Made by a program: the position numbers and the translations under genes. Positions 20,555 through 29,798 of a stretch of DNA of 64,000 nt are shown piece by piece; positions within the stretch are counted from its first letter, which is position 1, and each line of letters begins with the position of its first letter. The stretch comes from Durusdinium trenchii (taxonomy: Eukaryota > Sar > Dinophyceae > Suessiales > Symbiodiniaceae). The stretch spans positions 479,799 to 543,798 of the forward strand of contig CAXAMN010025306.1 of assembly GCA_963970005.1 (NCBI GenBank), written 5' to 3'. The notes under the pieces are model-generated. The model was not told the DNA's origin. It was given only the letters and a program-made list of their open reading frames with translations, and did not search any database.

Positions 20555-21209
20555 TGGTATGCCACAGTGATGCAGCATTTGCTAACAGGGGAAATCACAC
20601 CAAGCTGGATATATCATTGGATTCACTCACGCATCCCTGCAAGACGGATTCGAAGCAACCTGGTGTCCAGCATCATGGAAGAGTTACAAACTCCCTCGAG
20701 CAGTGAGCAGTACCATGTCAGCCGAGAGTCAAGCACTTGCCACGGCCACTGGGACCACTGAATGGCTACTTTTGATGTTGGCTGAGATTTTTGACGGCCC
20801 GCTGACAATGCGATCCTGTCGAGATGCGCTGAAAAGGCGCCGACCGATCATCGTGACAGATTGCAAGAGCCTGTACGATCACTTGCATTCTCCTTCTGCC
20901 CCCACATCAATTGATGGCCGCCGAACCAGTATAGATGTGGTAATAATCCGGGAGAGCTGTGGGGCCATGAATGCCTTTGTGCGGTGGGTACCCACAAATC
21001 GAATGCTCGCTGATGCACTCACCAAAAACGATGGAGATCCAATAGACTTGCTTAGATCTTGCATGAAGCGATCTTCATACCAAATCTCGCCTGAAGAAAC
21101 TGTATTGAAGCATCAAGCACAAGAAAAGGAATTTCGTAAGAATCTTCAGGCAAACCGTGCCGCTCCATCGCCTCCAAGCCGGATAGGGGAAGAGACAGAT
21201 CATGAGTGA
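20555..21209 (+). CDS. pol: E2 RNase H
   Basis: CHSDAAFANRG (about 20560) has the first Asp, and after a shift near 20600 frame 3 gives AGYIIGFTHASLQD, SAESQALATA (Glu), VTDCKSLYDHL (Asp) and MLADALTKNDG. It ends TGA at 21207-21209 with a charged tail. Confidence 0.82.
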
Positions 21210-21420
21210 TCTGCACTTTTGGGGTTTAGGGTTCGCATTGATTGTTTGGGAAGTCACTGTGATCAGTGAAGGGAATCAATGTTCTTTTTGCCGGCTTCGA
21301 CCCTAGAACACAGCAGTTGGTGTCTGTGGCCATTTTTGCATCCAGAGTTTCAGTGTTCGTATCACGCCGTCTCACGACTAGACCGGGTGTTGTGCTTTGC
21401 AGTTTCCTCCCGACCTAGAC

Positions 21421-21969
21421 ATGGCCGGTGCTCCAGCTCAGTTGTCCACGGTGGCTAAGGAGCTCTTGACTAAGGTGAAGGAAGAAGGTTCGGTCCATCT
21501 GTTGCTGAACGCTTTGATGGAGCACGAAACCAGTGAATTTGAGTTTGTGCCCTCTACTGGATACAGCCTGGACAGTGGTGCCATGAATGACTCGTCCAAG
21601 CGTCGCCTGACCGCTGACTCGAGTCAGGCCCCACATGTGCATTCCCAGAGGCCGATCGTGAAGATGAGCTTCAAAGACCAGGGATCGGTTCCTCTCCCCA
21701 AGGGCATCACCTCGATGGACCATTGGGGTAAGACCTTGATCACGTCAGGAAAGCTGTCTAAGCAGAACCTCAGCTATGAAGACCTTGCAAGTTCACCTGA
21801 GACGGATTTGGTGAACTACAGTCGATGGCTCATGGCGCAGAAAGATCGCACCAACATGTCGCCACCCATCAAGGACCTCATTGCCTACTTGCTGGCATAC
21901 ACGGAGTTGGCTGAGGGGTCGACTGAGCGATTCCCAGACAGCACGATCCCACGGAAGTTCAAGAGTTGA
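21421..21969 (+). CDS. E2 downstream ORF, unknown function
   Basis: An intact 183-codon ORF between RNase H and the 3' LTR, from the ATG at 21421 (MAGAPAQLSTVAKELLTKV). The first 50 residues are helical, then a Ser/His-rich stretch, then GITSMDHWGKTLITSGK and a helical end with IKDLIAYLLAYTELAEG. No family recognised. It is uninterrupted while pol is broken several times, which suggests it is a real element gene. It could be a late or regulatory product, or a transduced host exon. Confidence 0.6.
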   Translation: MAGAPAQLSTVAKELLTKVKEEGSVHLLLNALMEHETSEFEFVPSTGYSLDSGAMNDSSKRRLTADSSQAPHVHSQRPIVKMSFKDQGSVPLPKGITSMDHWGKTLITSGKLSKQNLSYEDLASSPETDLVNYSRWLMAQKDRTNMSPPIKDLIAYLLAYTELAEGSTERFPDSTIPRKFKS

Positions 21970-22098
21970 ACTGCCGACGACTTGAGCTGGACATGAGATG
22001 GCTGCATAGCTTCAGGTGCTCCTACATCCAAAGAGTATTATGAAGGCGAAGAATGTACCCGTAGGAGCCATTTTTGGAATTTGAAGATTTAAGACCAG

Positions 22099-22195
22099 TC
22101 ATTTTGTCCACCCGTGACATGTCGTGACCCCGGAGGGACCTTCGGCTTGAGGAAAGAAGAGCCCGGCGCCCCGCGGTTGGGGCGGACACTCCGCA
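22099..22195 (+). repeat. 3' LTR of E2 (97 bp)
   Basis: Same as the 5' LTR except G for A at 22145 and loss of four bases in GAGCC(TGCT)CGGC. Followed by ACATA and (TA)n. Confidence 0.88.
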
Positions 22196-22200
22196 ACATA

Positions 22201-23145
22201 TATATATATAAATAACATTATAGTAAAACTCGTTGCAGCAATCGCAACCCGGATGCAGGCAAGCGTGGTGGCTGCTGGCGTGAACCCTATTACCAAGCAA
22301 GGTTTGGAAGTGTGCCTGCCAATGCCCACCGTTTGTCTGCATTTCTAAAGTGAAAGTCCAAGTCTACGCCAGCATGATATTTACACGCGCGAGGCGTTGC
22401 ACAAGTACTCGGGGTTGCACGACTCTTGCGGTATGACAAGTGTTCACTGGCGTTTTAACAGATCTGCGCGTTATGTTATCTGCTGTTTACCTTCAGCATG
22501 CAATCCGATGGTTAAGCTTAGTCTTGCCGATGCAAAGAAGGCTGTCGCATCTACCCGGGAAGTATAAAGCGATAGTGAACAAAGTTTGCCTGCAGCACTT
22601 GTGCCTGCCTACACAAGCCGGTGTCAAACCGTTTACGATTTCACAAGTAGATGTTGCAATAACAGTTTTGCTCGAACGAAAGCTACAGTTCCATGTTTCA
22701 GATCTTGCATGGGCTACATTCTTCCGTTGTCAAACCTTTACTTCTTCCTTCAATAAGTGCGACCTACACCATAGGTGACTATTGGACTATTGATGAATAA
22801 GGATAAACCCAAACATGGAAATATCCAAGGCCCGGGAGATGCATCTTCCAAGATTGAACATATGCATTAGGAAAAGCAATACTACGAAGACGGTCAACAG
22901 CTTCCACAGGCCTTCCCGCCCTTGAGAGATTTGCATTTCAATACCAGCTGCAAGATGCAAGTTTAAATTCAGCCCAAGTCTTGTGCACTTCGGACGTACG
23001 TGATCTTTATGAACTTTATGGTACGACTTGACCTTGTTGAGACAATATAGTATAGTTATGTGTATAGTATATAGTGGGTTCGGATTTAACTTAGAAATTG
23101 TTGTTTCTTTTTGTGAATTTTGTTTGTTTTTCGGTTTTCGTGGCA
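22201..23145. other. No recognisable gene
   Basis: (TA)n at 22198-22212. Short frames on both strands without motifs. Confidence 0.4.
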
Positions 23146-23147
23146 AG

Positions 23148-23405
23148 GGCAGTACTTTGTGGACCTTGAAGTGCAGATTTCCTGGTAGGCACAGTACTTT
23201 GCGGTCCTTGAAGTGCAAATTGTGTGGCAGGAGCAGTACTTTGTGGACTTCAAGGCGTCGTAGGCGCAGCACTTTGTGGACCTTGAAGTGCAGATTTCGT
23301 GGCAGGCGCAGCACTTTGTGGACCTTGAAGTGCAGATTTCGTGGCAGGTGCAGTACTTTATGGACCTTGAAGTGCAAATTTCGTGGCAGGTGTGTGAACT
23401 TGGAA
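23148..23405 (+). repeat. 42-bp minisatellite, array 1
   Basis: About six imperfect copies of a 42-bp unit with the words GGCAGGCGCAGCACTTTGTG and GACCTTGAAGTGCAGATTTC. A second array lies at 62172-62555. The unit length is a multiple of three and several frames stay open, but translation is not supported. Confidence 0.85.
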
Positions 23406-23409
23406 GTGC

Positions 23410-23508
23410 AGATAGAAAGAGATAGATAGATAGATAGATAGAGATAGTGAAAGAGAGAGAGAGAGGGAGAAGTAGATATATAGATAGATAGATAGATAGA
23501 TAGATAGA
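23410..23508 (+). repeat. GATA/GAGA microsatellite
   Basis: Runs of GATA with an AGAGAGAG block, directly after the minisatellite. Confidence 0.9.
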
Positions 23509-23879
23509 GTTTCAGTTTCGGGCGCTCTCGAGTAGTCTCAAGAAAGCGGGGCACAAGGTATCTTACCTTGGTTGATACTGTGATCAATCTCGCCGCACCG
23601 AGGTGCTCTACATTGGCCAATGGCCATTTCTCAAACAAACATTCTCACTGATGCCAAAAACCGCTATGGCAGCATCGTGGAAACTCGAAGGCTCGCGTGC
23701 TATCAGTTGGTACCTGTGGTTCACATCCATAGGGAGAACACAGCAGGTGAACATTTGGAAGTGGGGAACAAACTTCAAAGGGTCCAGCTCAATCTCCTCA
23801 GGAGAGGGCACGGGACATCAAATCAGGTGTACAGATACCTCCACGCTTAGCTCATGTGATTGAGCTCAATCTCCTTAGG

Positions 23880-24700
23880 AGAGGGCTTCAAAAATCAGCT
23901 CAGAGCACTCAGTTGATGGAGTTCAGAAAGGCACCAAGGTCCATGCTGGCTGCTCGTTCCTCCTCGGCAGATCTCCCATTGGGGTCCCGCTCCAATCGTC
24001 GTGTTGAAGTCACCGGAAACTAGTAGAGGTTCAGCAGGTCAAGACAATGTCCATGAACATGACACCGTACGTGTTGTAGACGTCCTCGATGCAGGTCAGC
24101 AATCGACCAATACGTGCTTTGGAGGAATACCACATCTACCATCTGCAGTGTGAGCCACTGAGCCGTGGAAAGAGCCATGGTGTTCCAAGTCATCACAGTC
24201 ATTCGTTTCCTCCGGCTTAGCTGGTAAGGAGGTGGTACATGATCCCTCAAGCATGCAGGTTGCGGAGACCAAGTGGGTGCGTTCATCAAAACTTGCCCTC
24301 TGTATAGAGCAAACCCATGCAGTGCCAGTCCTTTGTACGCACGCTTCAGGCTTCGTGTCTTGATGTTGGTGATCCCGTGGGATCCTACAAGCCCTCCGCC
24401 CAGAAGTGCAGGGTGATTCTGGTGGAACATCAAATTTTGATTTCCCCTTTCAGGATAGTGCTCAGGATAGTGCTCGGCCACTATCCAACCTTTCCCTTTT
24501 CCGCTCCAACAAAGTGTGTTGAACTCACCAAGGTGCTCAGGAACGGACCCGGAATTAGGACCGGGCAGCAAAGAACTGCCAGCAACATAGGGCAGCCACC
24601 AATCCAAAGGTCTAGCAGAAAACCAAGCCAGGAGGAGCAAAGCACGGACTCCAAAGAAGTGCAACCAAGTCATGGCTGCAGGCGTGGAGCGTGGCCGGGC
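23880..24700 (-). mobile_element. LINE fragment with endonuclease domain
   Basis: On the minus strand about 24700-24020 reads toward MTVMTWNTMALSTAQW, then VDVVFLQSTYW, the first two motifs (N and E) of the endonuclease/exonuclease/phosphatase fold of non-LTR retrotransposons. After a frame change VSGDFNTTIG (about 24015) is the D-x-N motif, and RSAEEERAASMDLGAF follows in another frame. No RT follows, so the copy is truncated. GATA repeats border it upstream. Confidence 0.7.
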
Positions 24701-24721
24701 ATGGCCATTCGATGCTGAAAG

Positions 24722-24850
24722 GCAGATAGATAGATAGATGGATAGATAGATGGATAGATAGATAGGTAGATAGATAGATAGATAGGTAGATAGATAGATA
24801 GATGGATGGATGGATAGATAGACAGATAGACGCATAGGTAAATAGATATA
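24722..24850 (+). repeat. GATA microsatellite
   Basis: About 30 units of GATA with GGATG and GACAGATA variants. Confidence 0.9.
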
Positions 24851-24990
24851 TGGGAAGTGGATAGAACAGTGCGGAAAGAAACAGCCAAAGCCTTGACAAC
24901 CTCTTTGTAGCGTTGTCACAGCAAAGCGAAGGTGGGCCTTATCATCCACCTTTGCGGCGTTGTCAATGCAAAGAGGATAGTGGTTTTGGT

Positions 24991-25117
24991 ACTTAGTTGC
25001 CCCGTAGCAACCGTGTATATTAAGAAAGCGGGAGGGGGCGCGGAGGAGGGCGCAGCGCCTCCCCCGCAATGAAAACAAAGTATAGTCAGCAACCCGGCAC
25101 TGAAGCAACCGCCTGAG
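24991..25117 (+). repeat. GC-rich dispersed repeat, copy 1
   Basis: CCCCGTAGCAAC, then a G-rich arm, GAGGAGGGCGCAGCGCC, CTCCCCCGCAATGAAA and later AAGTATAG and CAACCGCCTGA. The same order is found at 25250-25352. The centre can fold into a GC-rich hairpin. Confidence 0.7.
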
Positions 25118-25249
25118 TTTAAAGGCGAGCGCTGCTTTGAACCGAACAATCGCCGGGAACAAGTTACAAGTTGCTGCGTCTCCAAGTTTCAAAGTTGTCA
25201 TAGGTGGCCAAGTGTTTGATGAGATGGGCGTTCTTGACTGCTTGGCCGC

Positions 25250-25352
25250 CCCGTAGCAATCGCCAAAATGGAAAAAAGCGAGAGGGGGAGTGGGGGAGGG
25301 CGCAGCGCCTCCCCCGCAATGAAAGCCAAGTATAGCTGAAAGCAACCGCCTG
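25250..25352 (+). repeat. GC-rich dispersed repeat, copy 2
   Basis: Copy of the repeat at 24991-25117 with CCCCGTAGCAATCGCCAAAA in the left arm and the same GGGCGCAGCGCCTCCCCC centre. Confidence 0.7.
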
Positions 25353-25499
25353 AATGAACAGGCCTGCAGACTGGCACTTTCCTAATCTACTGTGAATTCT
25401 ACCTCCGGGTGGCTTACAAACGGTGCTTGATGGTTTTTGCACCATCCTCCTCTAAATTTGACCCTCAAAAGCCACAAGCCACACCTCAGAAGCCCTCAT

Positions 25500-25555
25500 C
25501 CTTGCTTCCTTCCTGCCTTCCTTCCTTCCCTCCTTCTTTCCTTCTTTCCTTCGCA
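25500..25555 (+). repeat. CTTC/TTCC microsatellite
   Basis: Pyrimidine run of CTTCC and CTTT words before the next array. Confidence 0.7.
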
Positions 25556-25557
25556 TG

Positions 25558-25800
25558 GCTAGAAAGCCACGAAAGCCAAAAGCCAAAGGCCACAGAATCC
25601 AGAAGCCACGAAAGCCGCCCAAGCCACGAAAGCCAAAAGCCACACAAAATCCAGAAGCCGCCCAAGCCACGAAAGCCAAAAGCCACAGAAGCCAGAAGCC
25701 ACGAAAGCCACGAAAGCCAAAAGCCACAGAAGCCAGAAGCCACGAAAGCACGAAAGCCAAAAGCCACAGCAGCCAGAAGCCACGAAAGCCACGAAAGCCT
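25558..25800 (+). repeat. GCCACGAAA-type minisatellite, array 1
   Basis: Many copies of AAGCCACGAAAGCC and AAGCCACAGAAGCC. A second array with the same words lies at 63505-63930. Confidence 0.85.
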
Positions 25801-26186
25801 CGCCCACGACTTGCGCACCAATGCAGCGACGCACTGCCCGTATCGCTTATACATAGCGGGTATAGGAAAAAAACAAAAACAGAGTGAAACTAGGTGAGAA
25901 ATTCCGAGAATGAGTTAGACGGTACCATGGGCCCCTAGGGGTAAATCCGGACAAAGGACTTGATCATGTAAGAACAATGCAGCAAGCCAATTAAACGGAA
26001 ACATCAATCATGTGTTCACAAACCTAATCTGGAAATGAGCAAGCGAGATCAAGGGCCTCTTACAACATCTTACAACGCCTTGGGTCGAGACCTCTGAGTG
26101 AACTTGAATCGCTGATCAAATGAAATTTCTCAAACCGGCATAATTGCTTTGAGATTCAGCGGATTTGCATTCCGATATAGAGAGTT

Positions 26187-27345
26187 CTACGGTGTGTTAT
26201 TAAGCTGATATTGGACTAGAGTCTTAACTACTGGTTCGGCACATGTAATGGTGGGTCCAAGTCGGTATTCCAGCGCATGTTTGTCTTGTGAACCCCAGTA
26301 GTTCCTTGCTCTTCGTGCCGCTGTTGAGTATTTTGGAACAAAATGTGTTTCTGCTAAACTCTCAACTGGCAGAGAGCGATTTTGCGGTGGTCGCATTCAC
26401 ATGACAATAAGATTTACTCTGCTTCATGCAGCTCGCAGCCTTTGCAACGCTTCAGGGCGCCGAACGTACCTTCCACCGCTTAAGTGCTTGATGCACAAAC
26501 TTGACACAATGTGACGAAAGCACGGCTGTGGCAGCTCTGAAGCATAAGGCAAGAACTGCTCATGGCTTGGGTCCAACTTTGGCTGGGTGAATCCAGAGGC
26601 ATGTGTAGCCAAAGCCAGAAGCAGGTCGGAGAACAAGGCCTGGAAGTCACATTGACCCGTACTTGGCAGGGAACTGCTTCTGCATTCAGTAAAGTAAAAT
26701 AAGAGTCAAACTCTCTCTAAATTGCGCACCATGCAGTCCTTCCAACAATGCACGACATAATATTCCGGATCAAAGCTGTGGAAGAATTCGGCATAGCACG
26801 CCCCACGCCTCAACTGTATTGCACAGTAGAGACACAAACCGCAACACATCAGGTTGTTGCATACAACTAGCATTTTGCTGTTGCAATGGAGAGATGAGAT
26901 ATGCGGATATGCGCACGATTGACAGATTCCATAAAGTGCACCTGTCGGTCTGTGGTTTGATCACGTTCTCAACCACATCCTATGCAAGTTGTGGCTCGAA
27001 ATCAGTGCTGGGAGCAGTGTTGAACTGGTACTCAGCACAGCGTCCTGTGTAGTGCTCGACTGACTCGCTATTTCACCGATCTTTTCGAAATCCTTGAGCC
27101 AGGAATATGGAGTTATATAGATCGGTACAGCAAAACACACCAACTCTTCTTTGAATGCAGAGAAGACACTCACAGAATCACGACGGTCAAACACCCCTCT
27201 GCAAGAGGCCCGACTATACTTGCAGTGTGGCTATCACACACAAGGATGATACTTTTGTTCCGTTGTCTTCAATCGCGACCTCAAGCTTTGGGTCTGCATT
27301 GTACCAATAGTAATTCGGGAGAATAGATCTGCAGGAATCAGAGCT
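26187..27345 (-). CDS. Host gene H1, downstream exons
   Basis: A run of protein-like minus-strand pieces: PNYYWYNADPKLEVAIEDNG (27345-27220), FDRRDSVSVFSAFKEEL and PYSWLKDFEKIGEIA (about 27200-27060), FFHSFDPEYYVVHCWKDCM (about 26795-26705), FSDLLLALATHASGF and ELPQPCFRHIVSSLC (26660-26424), and HFVPKYSTAARRARNYWGSQ (26400-26187). Frames change between them; a few junctions look like introns (GGAAG|GTACGT near 26462) and one near 27225 looks like a frameshift. Function unknown. E3 begins 98 bp upstream of the first piece, so it seems to sit inside this gene. Confidence 0.5.
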
Positions 27346-27379
27346 CTGAAAGCAGCTGGGCGATTGTTGTCCTACCTTT

Positions 27380-27442
27380 CAAAGCGGGCAAGGGAGGGAG
27401 GGAGGGAGGGGGGGGGGAGGGGGGGGGGAGGGAGGGAGGGGG
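27380..27442 (+). repeat. G-rich tract, left flank of E3
   Basis: GGGAGGGAGGGAGGG followed by longer G runs broken by single A. It continues on the other side of E3 at 41210. GGGGG is the target duplication. Confidence 0.85.
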
Positions 27443-27714
27443 TGTGTTTAGTAGGGTCCTAGGTCCCCCTAGGCGTGTCTACGCTATACGTGTGTAGCAC
27501 CTGTTCTTGCACATAGACTAGTATGTAGCTCTTCAGTCCGCTTTCGACTTAATTCATTTGGCTCAAGACTTCGTAGCCCAATACCTGCATCCGCAGCCAT
27601 AGAAAAGGTGTGCATCGCTGCCGCTCGCACACCAAACGCACTTGTGTGACTTCACTTGGTGTTTCGATCAGGTCCAGTTATCCAACTGCCACTTCTGGGG
27701 GAACTTACCCCTCA
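27443..27714 (+). repeat. 5' LTR of E3 (272 bp)
   Basis: Starts TGTGTTTAGTAGGG and ends CTTACCCCTCA. CATTTGGCTCAAG at 27555-27567 resembles the 3' part of the dinoflagellate spliced leader with one T fewer. GGTCCTAGGTCCCCCTAGG near the start is a partial inverted repeat. Confidence 0.93.
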
Positions 27715-27717
27715 AAG

Positions 27718-27729
27718 TGGTAGCGGAGC
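27718..27729 (+). promoter_or_regulatory. Primer binding site of E3
   Basis: TGGTAGCGGAGC, three bases after the LTR. It resembles the site complementary to initiator Met-tRNA (TGGTAGCAGAG in animals), with one difference in 11, so that tRNA is the likely primer. Confidence 0.55.
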
Positions 27730-27835
27730 TTGTGTCTCCTGCTTCGCATTGGTCGATTTTGCATTCGTGCCGAATCGTCCGATATTCCGGACAGGGGACA
27801 ACCAAGTAAGTCACTTGTCTGAAAACAAATAGACC

Positions 27836-29798
27836 ATGGTCCAGATCTTTAACATAGATACGGACGAAGAGCATGACGACAGCCTGTCGGAAGCAACTGA
27901 TCCAGAAGAAGCTTTCGCCGCTCAAGGCACGCGTCATCGCCAACAACATGGAAGGTCCTCGAGTTCGACATACCGGACGTACGAGGCACAGCCATCAGCA
28001 GGTGTCAAGATGACGCCAAAAATTCCTCCGTCATTCGATGGACAGTCATCCTGGTTCGAGTTTGAAGATTTGATTGACGACTGGGTGAACATCACCACCT
28101 TAAGCGCCGAAAAATTAGGCCCATCATTGAAGAACGCTCTAACCGGAAACGCCGAATACTACGAAAAGATGCTCGACAATGAACAGCTTCGTCATGAAAG
28201 AAACGGCATTACGTATTTCAAGGAGACGTTGCGCCCATACTTTGTCAAAGGAGCAAATCATGTTTTTCTTTGGCGTTTCATGCAGCCCTTCAGGACCTGG
28301 CGCGGAAACGGGGAATTTGTCAGCTGGATCGCTCGTTTTGAAGTCGCTAGCAAGAAGGTCATGGAAGCCTTCATGGGCTTATTAGATCTTTCGACTGTTC
28401 CACAGCCTGATGATTTCAACTTTACTGATATCCTCTCGCAACAGCAGTACTTGCTACTTCAAGGACTTCAAGATCCCGCAGAAAGAAGAGAGAATGCAGA
28501 AAGGATGCGTTCTGAACACATTGATGCCTTGAAACAAGCACATCGTGACACCTTTCCATTGTCTGACAACTTGATGTCACTTATTTTCTTAGTTCAGTCG
28601 GATCTCAATGAACAGCAAAGAGAAAGGTTTGTAGCCAGCATGGCCTTGCGTCAGATCAACATGAACAACTACACATACTTAGGTGTCAAGGGCTTATTCC
28701 TTGATCTCTTTTGCGGAACCGCCACAGGAACTGCCGATCCTTCGATCCGCAGGCAAAGAAGATCCACTTTCCTTGTCCTCGATGAAGGAGACTTGGAAGA
28801 AGAATCCGGATACTGGGCGATGGATCAAGAAACAGGCGAAGAAGGATTTGTGAGTTTGTTCTCAGAATCCGGGTTTTGGGTGTTAGCAGCCGAAGGAGGA
28901 TACACCCGTAGAAGAATCCATGGTAGAAGATTCAGAAAACCATCCAAAGGCGGCAAAGGAAAAGGCCGCGGAAAAGGTAGAAGACCCGGCTTTGTCAGCC
29001 GTAGAGGCAAAGGTGCAGGGGCACATTACGCAGAGTACCCTGACAACTCAGGTTTCTATAGAAAAGGCAAGAAAGGAAAGAAAGGTGGAAAGAAAGGATT
29101 CAAGGGAAAAGATGCATTCAAAGGCAAAGGAAAAAGCAAGCAACAGAATCCTTTTCAACAATCCAACGTTGCAACCACCGAAGAGCCTTCAACAGCTCAA
29201 CCATCAACTAATGCCGAAGAAACCTGGAGTGCACATGAAGCAAATTGGTCATGGGACTCGTATGGATATCACACTGACCAGTACTATCCAGAAGATGTCT
29301 GGCAGGCAAATGAAGCCACTTGGCAACAATGGACATACTTTGCGGACGGACAGACGGACAGACCGCAAAATGAAGAGCACTATAGCTCAGAGACAAGGCC
29401 TGACCAGATGAACCAGTCAGCAGATTTCCGATATTACGGAACACAGGCAGAAGAAATGACTGGTGAAGAACATGTTTCACATCAGTATCACCTAAACCCT
29501 GCCGGTAGCAGTACAGACTACCGACATTCCGGTTGTTCTGAAGTGATTGATCCACGCTTCTGTTCTTCTTTTGTCAATTTTGACGATGGACTTCACCGTG
29601 CTTTGCTTTCCGAATACATCGACCTGAGGTACAGTCCGACCTACGTGATCATTGACAGCGGCTGTACCAGAGCAATGGGTTCAAGGACCGCCATTATGCG
29701 TCTAGTGAAGGCATGTAAGAGACACTACAATGCATCCAAGATTGATTTCTCTTTTGAGCCTTCGTCAAGTCGATTCTCATTCGCAAACGGTGAACAGT
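27836..29798 (+). CDS. gag-pr: E3 Gag and protease
   Basis: ATG at 27836; the frame is open to 29911 but natural sequence leaves it near 29798. Residues about 60-290 are capsid-like helices (PPSFDGQSSWFEFEDLIDDW). No zinc knuckle is present. Instead residues about 362-440 form a Gly/Lys/Arg-rich basic stretch, probably the RNA-binding part. A Tyr/Trp/Glu-rich segment follows, then YVIIDSGCTRAMGS with the protease Asp at residue 607. Three loop-motif hairpins lie in this part (27963, 29426, 29520). Confidence 0.82.

Larger units (their letters stand above)
14893..22195 (+). mobile_element. Ty1/copia-type LTR retrotransposon E2
   Basis: A 7,303-bp element with LTRs of 101 and 97 bp and an ACATA duplication (14888-14892, 22196-22200). 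Order: gag with zinc knuckle, protease, methyltransferase-like domain, integrase, RT, RNase H, then a separate 3' ORF. Both flanks have (TA)n tracts. LTRs differ by one substitution and a 4-bp indel. At least six frame changes break pol. If the LTR is taken from the first TG (14899), the duplication is lost, so I prefer TCATTTTG as the start. Confidence 0.9.

Noticed and set aside
21225-21231. Telomere-type TTTAGGG
   Set aside because: A single unit only.
23148-23405. CRISPR-like array
   Set aside because: The units are contiguous 42-bp tandem copies without unique spacers, in a eukaryotic context.
24020-25345. A 441-codon minus-strand ORF as one protein
   Set aside because: It runs through a GC-rich repeat, a GATA array and a LINE fragment; only the last part is real coding sequence.
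25405-25897. Lys/Pro/Ser-rich ORFs
   Set aside because: Produced by the GCCACGAAA-type tandem repeat.
28200-28216. ACG GCATTA CGT and similar weak sites (30428, 31143, 33605, 34531, 34725, 39808) as hairpin copies
   Set aside because: Stems of three pairs, bulges or different loop lengths; kept out of the count although some may be decayed copies.
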